Below are positions 24,380 to 34,255 of a stretch of DNA of 64,000 nt, in pieces (the stretch's first letter is position 1; each line of letters opens with the position of its first letter). This DNA comes from a beta proteobacterium AAP65 (GTDB lineage: Bacteria; Pseudomonadota; Gammaproteobacteria; Burkholderiales; Burkholderiaceae_C). The translations under genes and the position numbers were made by a program. The stretch is taken from contig LJHW01000027.1 in assembly GCA_001295865.1 (NCBI GenBank), positions 1 through 64,000 of the forward strand, in the 5' to 3' direction. The notes under the pieces were generated by a model. The model was not told where the DNA came from, did not search any database, and saw only the letters and a program-made list of their open reading frames with translations.

Positions 24380-26047
24380 TCAAAGGCGGAACGGCGCGCT
24401 GCTGAAGATGCGGGCGTCCATCTCGCGCAGATCGGCCGCCACGGCCACGGGCGCGCCGCAGACATCGAGCACGTCGCGCTGCAGGTCCAGGCCCGGCGCG
24501 ATTTCAATCAGCGTCAGCCTCGGCGCGCTGCCCGGCGCGGCTTGCGGGTCGGGCCGCATCTCGAACACCGCGCGCTCGGTGATGTAGCGCACAAGCTGGC
24601 CGCGCGCGGCCATGTAGGCGGCGTTGTAGCTGAGGTGGGCCACCGCCGGCACCAGCTTCTTCAGCCGGCCTTCCTGCACGATGCGCAGCCGGCCGCCCTC
24701 GGCCTGCACCTGCAGCCCGCCGGCCGTGAGCGTGCCCACGAAGACCAGCGCCTTGGCGCCCTGCGTGATGTTGATGAAGCCGCCCACCCCGGCGATCAGC
24801 GCCTGCTCGCCGCTGCCGAAACGGCTGACGTTGACATTGCCTGCCGCGTCGAGTTCGGCCATGCCCAGCACGGCGAGATCGATGCCGCCGCCGTCGTAGA
24901 AGTCGAACTGCGCGGGCTGGTCGACCACGGCCTCGGGCCAGGCGCTGGCGCCGAAGCTCAGGCCGTCGGCCGGCGTGCCGCCGATGGGGCCGGCCTCCAC
25001 GCTGAGCGTGTAGCCGCCCACGCCCGCCGCCTGCGCCATCGCGCCCACGGCGGCGGGCATGCCCACGCCGAGGTTCACGACGCGGTGCGCGCCGGTGCCG
25101 CCCGCGGCCAGCTCCAGCACGGCGCGGCGTTGCACCAGGGTGCGGGCGTCCAAAGGCCCTTCTAGCGCGGCCGGTGCGGCCGCCGCGGTGTCGCCACGCC
25201 ACGGGTGCAGGTAGGCCTCGTTCTCCTGCTCGCCGAAGGTGATGCTGTGCAACTCCGGGTCGGTGTTGTGCACCACCACGTCCACCAGGTGGCCGGGCAC
25301 GCGGATGGGCGCCAGCGCGGCGTGGTGGGGCACGCGCTCGCGCACCTGCGCGATGACGAGCCCCCCGCTGTTGCGCGTGGCCTGGGCCAGGGCCAGCAAC
25401 TCGTGGTGGAAGGCCTCGCCGTGCGCGCTGAGGTTGCCGCGGGCGTCGGCCGCGGTGGCGCGCAACACCGCGCAGTGGATGGGGAAGCTCGGGTAGAAAA
25501 GAAAGTCTTCGCCGCGCAGCGTGAGGGCCTCCACCCAGTGCCGGCCGCCTGCGGCCGCTGGCAGGGCCATCGCCGCCAGCGCGCGCTGGTTGAGCGCACC
25601 ACCCTGGTAACGCGCATCCAGCGCCGTGCGCGGGTCGACGAAGGTGTGCAGGCCCACGCGGCTCAGCAGCCCGGGCTGGCCGGCAGCGATGGCGCGGTAC
25701 AGGTGCGTGATCACGCCCTGCGGCAGGTTCCAGGCCGCGCAGCCCTCGGCCAGCGCGAGCGCCGACAACCGCGTGGCCGAACGCCAGTGCCCGCCGCACA
25801 CGGCCTTCACCATGCCGGGGTTGCCGAAGTGGTTCACGCCACGCTGGCTGCGGTCGCCCTGGCCGGCGCTGTAGACCAGGGTCAGGTCGCGCGGCGCGCC
25901 AGTGGCGAGGTAACGCCGCTCCAGCGCCTCGGTCACGGCTTCGGCATGGCCGGCGCCGACGAAGCCGGCGCTGGCCACCGTCCAGCCGGGCTGCACCAGG
26001 GCGGCTGCTTCATCGGCGCTCAGCCAGCGCGGGCCGGGCGCCTTCAT
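24380..26047 (-). CDS. Acyl-CoA:carboxylate CoA-transferase (YdiF-like)
   Basis: A 555-residue single-chain CoA-transferase of family I, in which the alpha and beta halves are fused. The active-site Glu351 lies in SVEAGPIGGTPADG. VVNLGVGMPAAVG opens the C-terminal half, and the N-terminal half carries YSAGQGD and NLPQG. It moves CoA between short-chain acyl-CoAs such as acetyl-, propionyl- or acetoacetyl-CoA. Its start overlaps the stop of the upstream membrane-protein gene (ATGA), so the two are coupled. The precise acid pair cannot be read from the sequence. Confidence 0.85.
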   Translation of the reverse strand: MKAPGPRWLSADEAAALVQPGWTVASAGFVGAGHAEAVTEALERRYLATGAPRDLTLVYSAGQGDRSQRGVNHFGNPGMVKAVCGGHWRSATRLSALALAEGCAAWNLPQGVITHLYRAIAAGQPGLLSRVGLHTFVDPRTALDARYQGGALNQRALAAMALPAAAGGRHWVEALTLRGEDFLFYPSFPIHCAVLRATAADARGNLSAHGEAFHHELLALAQATRNSGGLVIAQVRERVPHHAALAPIRVPGHLVDVVVHNTDPELHSITFGEQENEAYLHPWRGDTAAAAPAALEGPLDARTLVQRRAVLELAAGGTGAHRVVNLGVGMPAAVGAMAQAAGVGGYTLSVEAGPIGGTPADGLSFGASAWPEAVVDQPAQFDFYDGGGIDLAVLGMAELDAAGNVNVSRFGSGEQALIAGVGGFINITQGAKALVFVGTLTAGGLQVQAEGGRLRIVQEGRLKKLVPAVAHLSYNAAYMAARGQLVRYITERAVFEMRPDPQAAPGSAPRLTLIEIAPGLDLQRDVLDVCGAPVAVAADLREMDARIFSSAPFRL

Positions 26048-26490
26048 TCGATGCGGTGGCCGCGCACGCGCAGCAGCAGCAGGCACAGCACGAAGCCGAT
26101 CGCGGCCGAGTAGAAAAACAGGCCCGTGCCCCAGCGCTGCAGCGGCACCGCCAGACCGCCGCTGGCCGTCACGAAAACGCTGCCCGTCACGGCACCGAAG
26201 GCCGCCAGCAGCTGCAGCGGCCGCACGGTGTGCACGAAGCGGTTGTAGGTGCCGGGCGCGAAACGCTCGTCGACCGGCTTGCGGATCTGCTGCATGTCCA
26301 GCGGGTGGCCGCGCATCCACAAGGGCGCCGTGGCGAAGAAGAAGGCCGGCAGCGCGAGGGTGACGTAACCCTGCAGGTTGAGCTGGAAAGCGCCGGTAGG
26401 CGGCAGGCTGGCGAGCGACTGGCCGAGGCGGGCCGCCAGCCAGAGCAGGCCGGCCCAGAGCACGAGGGCGAAGATGCGGATGGGCGTCAT
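26044..26490 (-). CDS. Small inner membrane protein
   Basis: A 148-residue protein with four predicted membrane segments (about 6-24, 42-58, 90-107, 122-141), the last ending in a basic RVRGHRIE tail. The loop HPLDMQQIRKPVDERFAPGTYNR between segments 2 and 3 is polar. I do not recognise a family. It is translationally coupled to the CoA-transferase, so a role in uptake or membrane handling of that enzyme's substrate is possible but unproven. The ATG at 26490 is the first to give a normal hydrophobic N-terminus. Confidence 0.65.
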   Translation of the reverse strand: MTPIRIFALVLWAGLLWLAARLGQSLASLPPTGAFQLNLQGYVTLALPAFFFATAPLWMRGHPLDMQQIRKPVDERFAPGTYNRFVHTVRPLQLLAAFGAVTGSVFVTASGGLAVPLQRWGTGLFFYSAAIGFVLCLLLLRVRGHRIE

Positions 26491-26635
26491 GGGGCGCAGG
26501 GTGACGGGACGGCTCGCATTCTCGGGGTGCGCCGGGGGTCTGCGCCTCAGGGGATCAACGCATGGCCTTCGCCCTGCCGATGTCACGGGGCCGGTGTAAG
26601 GTCAGCCCGCCCGACGCCGACCCACAGGCAGCCCC

Positions 26636-27607
26636 ATGCCACCGACCTTGCAGCCTCGACTCCTACAACGCCCGCTTGCCAGCGCCGCCACCCAGGCCGC
26701 CGAGGCCGCACAAGGCCTGCTGGCCACACCGGCCCGTGTTTCGCCGAAGTTCTTCTACGACACGCTGGGCTCGCGGCTCTTCGAGGCCATCACCGCGCTC
26801 GACGAGTACTACCCCACACGCACCGAGGCCGCCATCCACAGCGCCCATGGCGAGGCCATCGCGCAGGCCGCGCTGGCCCTCACCGGCCCGGCGCCGGTGC
26901 TGGTGGATCTGGGCGCGGGCAGCTGTGTGAAGGCCGCGCGCCTCTTCCCGGCGCTGCAGCCGCGGCGCTATGTGGCGGTGGACATCGCGGTCGACTACCT
27001 GCAAGACGCACTGCAGGCCCTGCAGCGCCTGCACCCGCAGCTGGACATCGTGGGCCTGGGCGACGACTTCTCGGCGCACCTGCGCCTGCCGCCCGGGCTG
27101 GTGGACGGCCCGGCGCTCGTGCTCTACCCGGGCTCCAGCATCGGCAACTTCGAGCCCGAAGCCGCGTGTGCCCTGCTGACGCAGGCGCGTGAGGCGGCCC
27201 CGGGCGGCGCGCTGCTGATCGGGGTGGACCTGGTCAAGCCCGTGCCGCTGCTGGAAGCCGCTTACGACGACGCACTCGGCCTCACCGCGGCCTTCAACCT
27301 CAACCTGCTGCGCCACCTGAACCGGCTGATGGGCAGCGATTTCGAACCGCGCCAGTGGCGCCACCTGGCGCGCTGGAACGCCGAGGCCTCGCGCGTGGAG
27401 ATGCACCTGCAGGCGCGCGAGCCGCTGCGCGTGCGCTGGCCCGGCGGCGAGCGGGCTTTCGCTGCCGGCGAGACCCTGCACACCGAAAACGCCTGCAAAT
27501 GGACCCCCGATGCCTTTGCCGCGCTGCTGCAACGCGCCGGCTGGCGCCCGCAGCAGCACTGGACCGACGCACAAGGCTGGTTCGCCGTTTTCCTGGCCGC
27601 GGCCTGA
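26636..27607 (+). CDS. egtD: L-histidine N(alpha)-methyltransferase EgtD-like
   Basis: A 323-residue EgtD-family SAM methyltransferase, which makes hercynine from histidine in ergothioneine synthesis. EYYPTR (58-63), the SAM motif DLGAGSCVKA (91-100), YPGSSIGNF (164-172), Tyr210 (LEAAYDD) and TENACKW (283-289) line up with known EgtD residues. The Ser that contacts the imidazole in M. smegmatis EgtD (Ser284) is Ala286 here. The usual partner egtB is not in the window. It is divergent from the CoA-transferase pair and 90 bp ahead of dusA. Confidence 0.83.
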   Translation: MPPTLQPRLLQRPLASAATQAAEAAQGLLATPARVSPKFFYDTLGSRLFEAITALDEYYPTRTEAAIHSAHGEAIAQAALALTGPAPVLVDLGAGSCVKAARLFPALQPRRYVAVDIAVDYLQDALQALQRLHPQLDIVGLGDDFSAHLRLPPGLVDGPALVLYPGSSIGNFEPEAACALLTQAREAAPGGALLIGVDLVKPVPLLEAAYDDALGLTAAFNLNLLRHLNRLMGSDFEPRQWRHLARWNAEASRVEMHLQAREPLRVRWPGGERAFAAGETLHTENACKWTPDAFAALLQRAGWRPQQHWTDAQGWFAVFLAAA

Positions 27608-27697
27608 GGCCGGTGCCGGCAGGTCGGGCGAGCGGCTATGCTGCCGGCCCGCGAAGACGCGGCTGCACTGGCCCGCGTTGACCCTCCCCGCATCGAC

Positions 27698-28741
27698 ATG
27701 ACACCCGCCCCGACGCCCAGCACGCCTGCGGCCATTTCCACCCCGGCGTCTAGCCCCTGGCGCCTGAGCGTGGCGCCCATGATGGACTGGACCGACCGCC
27801 ACTGCCGCTTCCTGCACCGGCAGCTGAGCCGCCACACGCGCCTGTACACCGAGATGGTGACCACCGGCGCGCTGCTGCACGGCGACGTACCTCGCCACCT
27901 CGATTTCAACGACGAAGAGCACCCCGTGGCGCTGCAGCTCGGCGGCAGCGAGCCGGCCGACCTGGCCGCCTGCGCCAAGCTGGCCGAGCGCTGGGGTTAT
28001 GACGAGGTCAACCTCAATTGCGGCTGCCCCAGCGAGCGTGTGCAGCGCGGCGCTTTCGGCGCCTGCCTGATGGCCGAGGCTGAGCTGGTGGCCGATGGCG
28101 TGAAGGCCATGCAGGACGCCTGCAGCCTGCCGGTGACGGTGAAACACCGCATCGGCATTGACCGCAACGAGAGCTACGACTTCGTGCGCGATTTTGTCGG
28201 CACGCTGCACCAGCGCGGCGGCTGCACGGTCTTCATCGTGCACGCGCGCAACGCCTGGCTGCAGGGCTTGAGCCCGAAAGAAAACCGCGAGATCCCGCCG
28301 CTGCGTTACGAGCTCGTGCACCGGCTGAAGGCCGAGTTTCCGCAGCTCACCATCGTCATCAACGGCGGCCTGCAGACCGACGCGCAGATCGCCGAGCAGC
28401 TGCTGCATGTCGACGGCGTGATGGTGGGCCGCCACGCCTACCACGAGCCCTGGGCGTTGGCCGGCTGGGACAGCGCCTTCTTCGGCGCTGCGGCTGCGCC
28501 CGTGGCCGACCGCGAGGCCGCCGAAGACCTGTACGTGAGCTATCTCGAAAGCCTGGCCGCCCGCGGCACACCCTGGCCGCTGGCCGCACGCCACATGCTG
28601 GGCCTGCACAACGGCCTGCCCGGCGCGCGCCGCTGGCGCCAGGTGTGGAGCGACCACCGGCTGAAGACCCGCGCCCCGCGCGAGGTGGCCGCGCTGGCGC
28701 GCGCGGCGATGGCCGGGCGCGGTGCCGCGCTGGCAGCCTGA
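27698..28741 (+). CDS. dusA: tRNA-dihydrouridine(20/20a) synthase DusA
   Basis: A 347-residue FMN-dependent enzyme that reduces uridines in the tRNA D-loop. The start of the barrel reads SVAPMMDWTDRHCRF, the catalytic cysteine is Cys110 in NLNCGCPSERVQRGAFG, and VKHRIGID and NGGLQT contact the flavin. MVGRHAYHEPW is typical of the DusA branch. The first 20 residues (MTPAPTPSTPAAISTPASSP) are low complexity. The ATG at 27698 is preferred over an upstream in-frame ATG at 27638 that lacks a conserved extension. It is followed by the DUF1801 gene 35 bp downstream. Confidence 0.92.
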   Translation: MTPAPTPSTPAAISTPASSPWRLSVAPMMDWTDRHCRFLHRQLSRHTRLYTEMVTTGALLHGDVPRHLDFNDEEHPVALQLGGSEPADLAACAKLAERWGYDEVNLNCGCPSERVQRGAFGACLMAEAELVADGVKAMQDACSLPVTVKHRIGIDRNESYDFVRDFVGTLHQRGGCTVFIVHARNAWLQGLSPKENREIPPLRYELVHRLKAEFPQLTIVINGGLQTDAQIAEQLLHVDGVMVGRHAYHEPWALAGWDSAFFGAAAAPVADREAAEDLYVSYLESLAARGTPWPLAARHMLGLHNGLPGARRWRQVWSDHRLKTRAPREVAALARAAMAGRGAALAA

Positions 28742-28776
28742 GACCGCCAGAACTTCGACCAACCCCGGAGCCCGCC

Positions 28777-29217
28777 ATGGCCGCCAGCAGCCCCAAGACG
28801 CAGGCCACCACCGCCAGCGTGTCCGACTTCATCGCCGCCGTGCCCGAGCCCGAACGCCGCGCCGACTGCACCACCCTGGCCGCGCTGATGCAGGCCGTGG
28901 TGGGCGAGCCGCCGGTGCTGTGGGGCAGCGCCATCGTGGGCTTCGGCGCCTACCGCTACCAGTACGCCAGCGGCACCCAAGGCGACTGGCCGCTGGTGGC
29001 CTTCTCGCCGCGCAAGGGCGACCTCAGCGTCTACCTGATGCCCGGCTTCGAGACGCTGGCGCCGCAGTTGCAGAAGCTGGGCCGCCACAAGACGGGCAAG
29101 GCCTGCCTCTACCTGCGCAAGCTGGGCGATGTCGACCTGGCCGTGCTGCGCGAGATGATCGAGATCAGCGTGGCCAGCCTTGCATCGCAACGCGTGAAAC
29201 CTGGCACCAAAACTTGA
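28777..29217 (+). CDS. DUF1801 domain protein
   Basis: A 146-residue protein of the DUF1801 (YdhG-like) family: VSDFIAAVPEPERRADCTTLAALM, WGSAIVGFGAYRY, then WPLVAFSPRKGDLSVYLMPGF and RHKTGKACLYLRKLGDVD. Members have an iron-chaperone/frataxin-like fold in structures, but their role is not settled. Third-position GC bias and a CCGGAG site before the ATG support the call. It lies between dusA and mtnP with short gaps and could be part of the same transcript. Confidence 0.82.
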   Translation: MAASSPKTQATTASVSDFIAAVPEPERRADCTTLAALMQAVVGEPPVLWGSAIVGFGAYRYQYASGTQGDWPLVAFSPRKGDLSVYLMPGFETLAPQLQKLGRHKTGKACLYLRKLGDVDLAVLREMIEISVASLASQRVKPGTKT

Positions 29218-29228
29218 GCCCAACACCC

Positions 29229-30101
29229 ATGAGCACCCCTCTCCTGGCCATCATCGGCGGCAGCGGTCTGTACGACCTGCCGGGCCTGACCGACACCCGC
29301 TGGGAAACCGTGAACACGCCCTGGGGCGCGCCCTCGGACCAGATCTTCCGCGGCCGCCTCGGCAAGGCCGAACTCGCCTTCCTGCCGCGCCACGGCCGCG
29401 GGCACCGCATCCCGCCGTCGGAGGTGAACTACCGTGCCAACATCGCCGCGCTGAAGCAGCTGGGCGCCACCGACGTGCTCAGCCTCTCGGCCGTGGGCAG
29501 CCTACGCGCCGACCTGCCGCCGGGCAGCTTCGTCGTCGTCGACCAGTTCATCGACCGCACCACGCAGCGCGCCAGCAGCTTCTTCGGCACCGGCCTCGTG
29601 GCGCATGTTTCGCTCGCGCACCCGGTCTGCCCGCGCCTGGGCGACCATGTCACCGCCGCATTGCAGGCGCAGGGCGTGCCACACGTGCGCGGCGGCACCT
29701 ACCTCGCCATCGAAGGGCCGCAGTTCAGCACGCTGGCCGAATCGCAGCTCTACCGCAGCTGGAACTGCAGCGTCATCGGCATGACCAACATGCCCGAGGC
29801 GCGCCTGGCCCGCGAGGCCGAGCTCTGCTACGCCAGCGTGGGCATGGTCACCGATTTCGACTGCTGGCACCCCGCGCACGACGCGGTGACGGTGGACGCC
29901 GTGATCCAGGTGCTGCTGGGCAACGCGCAGACCGCGCGCACGCTGGTGGCGAGCCTGGCCGAAACCATCACGCAAGACGCCAGCGCCGATGCTTGCTCGT
30001 GCCGCCATGCGCTGGACCACGCGCTCATCACATCCCCCGAAGCGCGCGACCCGGCCGTGGTGGATCGGCTGCGCGCCATCGCCGGCCGCGTGCTGGGCTG
30101 A
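29229..30101 (+). CDS. mtnP: S-methyl-5'-thioadenosine phosphorylase
   Basis: A 290-residue purine nucleoside phosphorylase-fold enzyme. IIGGSGLYDLPGL (8-20) opens the phosphate site, RHGRGH (54-59) and NYRANIAALK follow, and MTNMPEARLARE marks the base and ribose site. The length and motif order fit MTA phosphorylase, which splits MTA (or 5'-deoxyadenosine) into adenine and 5-(methylthio)ribose 1-phosphate. It is followed by mtnA after 16 bp and then an aldolase gene with a stop/start overlap, so it should feed the next two enzymes. Confidence 0.9.
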   Translation: MSTPLLAIIGGSGLYDLPGLTDTRWETVNTPWGAPSDQIFRGRLGKAELAFLPRHGRGHRIPPSEVNYRANIAALKQLGATDVLSLSAVGSLRADLPPGSFVVVDQFIDRTTQRASSFFGTGLVAHVSLAHPVCPRLGDHVTAALQAQGVPHVRGGTYLAIEGPQFSTLAESQLYRSWNCSVIGMTNMPEARLAREAELCYASVGMVTDFDCWHPAHDAVTVDAVIQVLLGNAQTARTLVASLAETITQDASADACSCRHALDHALITSPEARDPAVVDRLRAIAGRVLG

Positions 30102-30117
30102 AGGGCAGGGCGCGGCG

Positions 30118-31217
<1,100 letters not shown>

Positions 31218-31221
<4 letters not shown>

Positions 31222-31937
31222 GCGCCACCGCCTTGCCGCAGAACCCCGAGTTCGCCCACGAGACCAGCGCACGCGAAGCCGCCGTGGCCGCCGTGCGCCG
31301 GCTGGATGCCAGCGGCATGAACCGCGGCAGCACCGGCAACCTGAGCCTGCGCTGGGTGCGGCTGGAAGAAGGCAGGGCCCACGACGGCATGCTCATCACA
31401 CCCACCGGGATGGGCGCCGACGACCTGCGCGCGCAAGACCTGGTGTGGGTGGCGATCGAAGGCGAGGGCGACACGCCGCAGGTGGTGGGCGATTGGCAGC
31501 CGTCTTCCGAGTGGCACTTCCACCGCGCCGCCTACCGCGCGCGGCCGGACGTGCAGGCCGTGGTGCACACCCACGCGCCCAATGCCACCGCGCTGGCCTG
31601 CCTGGACCGGCCGCTGCCGGCCTTCCACTACATGGTGGCCATCGCGGGCGGCGTTGATGTGCCGCTGGTGCCCTACAACACCTTCGGCACCGAGGCCCTG
31701 TCGCAGGGCGTGGGCCAGGCGCTGGGCGAGCGCGATGCCTGCCTGCTGGCGCACCACGGCCTGGTCTCGGCCTCGCGCACGCTGGCCCAGGCCATGAAGG
31801 TGATGCAGGAGATCGAGACCCTGTGCGAGGTCTACCTCAAGGCCTTGGCGGTGGGCGAGCCGGCGCTGCTGAGCGAGGCGCAGATGGCCGAGGTGATCGG
31901 CAAGTTCCGCGGCTACGGGAAGAGCGCGCGGCGCTGA
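31218..31937 (+). CDS. Class II aldolase, FucA/Ald2-like
   Basis: A 239-residue zinc aldolase of the FucA branch. The catalytic Glu98 is in PSSEWHFH, zinc ligands are His117 and His119 (VVHTHAP) plus a His of LLAHHGL (179/180), and HYMVAIAGG and YNTFGTEALS match FucA rather than MtnB. The start overlaps the mtnA stop. In this place it should cleave 5-(methylthio)ribulose 1-phosphate to dihydroxyacetone phosphate and an aldehyde, as Ald2 does in the DHAP shunt. The substrate is inferred from context; fuculose phosphate is an alternative. Confidence 0.82.
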
Positions 31938-31954
31938 GGGCCCGCCCGATCGGT

Positions 31955-32869
31955 TCAGGCCGCGCGTTCGGGCCAGGTCGCCAGCAGCAGCCCCGCCATC
32001 GCCAGCCCGAAGGCCGCCACATGCACGGCGCCGAAGTTTTCGCCCAGCACCACGATGCCCACCAGCGCCGCACTCACCGGCAGCAGCACGGTGAAGACCC
32101 CGGCCCGCGATGAAGGCACGTGGCGCAGGCCCTGCATCCACAGCCACACCGTCACCATGCTGGCGGCGATCGCATAGAAGACCAGCAGGCCCCAGGTGGG
32201 CAGCGCCACGGCGCTGAAATCGAAGCTCAACGCCTGCCAGATGCCGAAGGGCGTGACGAGTGCCAGGCCCCACAGGTTGATGAGCGCGCTGATTCGTCGG
32301 GGCGAAACGTTGCCGGTGAGCCGCTTGCCGATGACCACGTAGCTGGCCTCGCACAGCACGCCGGCCAGCAGCAGCCCGTAGCCCAGCAACTCGCCGCTGG
32401 ACGCGGCCGCGGCGCCCGCAGCGCCATCGCCCGTGCGGGCCAAGGCCAGCAGCGCGATGCCGGCCATGGCGCACGCGATGGCCACCGCCACACGCGGGCG
32501 GATCAGCTCGCCCAGGAACACGCGCGAGAGCACGGCCACCGCGGCCGGAATGGCGGCCATCGTCACGCCCGCGGCCAGGGCCGAGGTGAGTTGCACGCCG
32601 TAGAGCATGCAGATGCTGAAGAGAAAGTTGCCGAGGAAACTCTCCCAGAACATCAGCACGCGGTTGCGCGGCGATAGCGGCTCTTCACCGGGCTGGCGCC
32701 GCACCCAGTGCGCCATGGCCACCGCGGCAATGCCGAAACGCAGCCAGGCCAGCAGCAGCACTGGGAACACGGCCACCAGCAGCTTGCTCAGGCCGACATA
32801 ACTGCCCACCAGCGCCATGCTGGCGGCCAGGCTCAGGTAGGCCCAGGGGGGCGGTGCGGTGTTCGGCAT
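31955..32869 (-). CDS. EamA/DMT family transporter
   Basis: A 304-residue protein with ten predicted membrane helices in two EamA repeats (about residues 8-140 and 160-298), typical of the drug/metabolite transporter superfamily. LRHVPSSRAGVFTVLLPVSAALVGIVVLGE is the second-repeat signature. It is the last gene of the minus-strand polyamine run, 25 bp after the GlnT-like ligase, so it might export an amine or amide linked to that operon. The substrate is unknown. It converges on the aldolase gene. Confidence 0.82.
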   Translation of the reverse strand: MPNTAPPPWAYLSLAASMALVGSYVGLSKLLVAVFPVLLLAWLRFGIAAVAMAHWVRRQPGEEPLSPRNRVLMFWESFLGNFLFSICMLYGVQLTSALAAGVTMAAIPAAVAVLSRVFLGELIRPRVAVAIACAMAGIALLALARTGDGAAGAAAASSGELLGYGLLLAGVLCEASYVVIGKRLTGNVSPRRISALINLWGLALVTPFGIWQALSFDFSAVALPTWGLLVFYAIAASMVTVWLWMQGLRHVPSSRAGVFTVLLPVSAALVGIVVLGENFGAVHVAAFGLAMAGLLLATWPERAA

Positions 32870-32894
32870 CGGGGCGGGAGAAGCAGGGCGGGGC

Positions 32895-34241
32895 TCAGAA
32901 GAACGCGGCGTAGCGCTCCAGCTCCCAGGCGCTGACGTGGCGCGCGTAGGCCAGGGCCTCGTCGCGCTTCAGGCGCAGGAACTCGTCGGTCAAGGTTTCG
33001 CCCAGGGCTTCGCAGACCACGTCGTCGGCTTCCAGCGCGTCCAGCGCCTCGCCCAGGGTCTGGGGCAGCAGGCCGATGCCATGGGTGCGCAGCTGCGGCA
33101 GGCTCCAGGTGAACAGGTCGGCCGTCATCGCGGGCGGTGGTTCTTGCCGGCGCTGAATGCCGTCCAGCCCCGCGGCCAGCATCGCGGCGGTGGCGAGGTA
33201 GGGGTTGGCGCTGGCGTCGGGCATGCGCCACTCGAAGCGGCCGGGCAGGGTGCGCACGGCCGCGGTGCGGTTGTTGGGGCCGTGGGCGATGACGGCTGGT
33301 GCCCAGGTGGTGCCACTGAGCGATTCGCCCACCGTCAGGCGTTTGTAGCTGTTGACGGTGGGGGCGGAGAGCGCACACAGCGCCGGCGCGTGGGCCAGCA
33401 CGCCGGCGATGAAGTGGCGGCCCATTTCCGAAAGATCGGCTTGCTCGCCGGCGGCGGGCGCGAAGAGGTTTTGCGCGCCCTGCCACAGCGAGACGTGGAA
33501 ATGCAGCCCGCTGCCCGGCTGGTTGGCAAAGGGCTTGGGCATCATCGAGAAGACCAGCCCGCGCGCTTCGGCCGCGGCCTGCGCGGCCAGCTTGAAGAGC
33601 ATCAACCGGTCGGCGCTGAGCAGGGCCTCGCCGTGCGCGAAATTCAGCTCGTACTGGCCGTGCGCGTCTTCGTGGTCGATCTGCTGCACGTCCAGCCCGC
33701 AGGCCGAAAGGTGCTGCGCCAACTCGTGCAGCAGCGGCCACTGGCGCGGCAGGCTGTGCAGGTCGTAGCTGGGTTTGTCCAGGCGGTCCAAGGCATCGGC
33801 CGGCGCCCAGCCGCCATCGGGCGTACGGCGGAGCAGGAAAAACTCTGGCTCCAGCCCCGTCTGCAGGTGCCAGCCGCGCACAGCCAGGCGCGCCGTCTGG
33901 CGCTTCAGCACCTGGCGCGGGCAGGCCTCGAAGGGCTGGCCGTCGACAAAGCCATCACCCACGATGCGCGCCACGCCCGGCAGCCAGGGCAGGGGCTGCA
34001 GCGTGGCCGCATCACCGCGCGCGTAGAACTCCGAGCGCGGCCCGGTGCGCGGCAGGCCCGTGCCCACGATGGAAGGCCCCGCAAAACCCGCGCCGCTGCC
34101 CAGCACCGTGTCCAGGTGGGCCAGCGGCACGAACTTGCCCTTGGCGCAGCCGTTGAGGTCGGTGAACTGCACCAGCAGCGTGTGGATGCCCTGGTCCCGC
34201 AACTGACGCTGCAACGCGGCGATTTCCTGTTTGGTGTGCAT
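32895..34241 (-). CDS. Glutamine synthetase-like ligase, GlnT/GmaS type
   Basis: A 448-residue GS-fold ligase. The N-terminal VQFTDLNGCAKGKFVP and the catalytic-domain motifs GLEPEFF, QIDHEDAHGQYELNF, GSGLHFHVSLW, NSYKRL and EWRMPDASANPY match the GlnT (type III) / gamma-glutamylmethylamide synthetase branch rather than GlnA or PuuA. It should join glutamate to ammonia or a small amine using ATP. It follows the aldehyde dehydrogenase gene by 14 bp in the polyamine run that also carries a separate PuuA. The amine is unknown. The start at 34241 is the first conserved Met. Confidence 0.8.
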   Translation of the reverse strand: MHTKQEIAALQRQLRDQGIHTLLVQFTDLNGCAKGKFVPLAHLDTVLGSGAGFAGPSIVGTGLPRTGPRSEFYARGDAATLQPLPWLPGVARIVGDGFVDGQPFEACPRQVLKRQTARLAVRGWHLQTGLEPEFFLLRRTPDGGWAPADALDRLDKPSYDLHSLPRQWPLLHELAQHLSACGLDVQQIDHEDAHGQYELNFAHGEALLSADRLMLFKLAAQAAAEARGLVFSMMPKPFANQPGSGLHFHVSLWQGAQNLFAPAAGEQADLSEMGRHFIAGVLAHAPALCALSAPTVNSYKRLTVGESLSGTTWAPAVIAHGPNNRTAAVRTLPGRFEWRMPDASANPYLATAAMLAAGLDGIQRRQEPPPAMTADLFTWSLPQLRTHGIGLLPQTLGEALDALEADDVVCEALGETLTDEFLRLKRDEALAYARHVSAWELERYAAFF

Positions 34242-34255
34242 GGGCCCGCCTCGTT

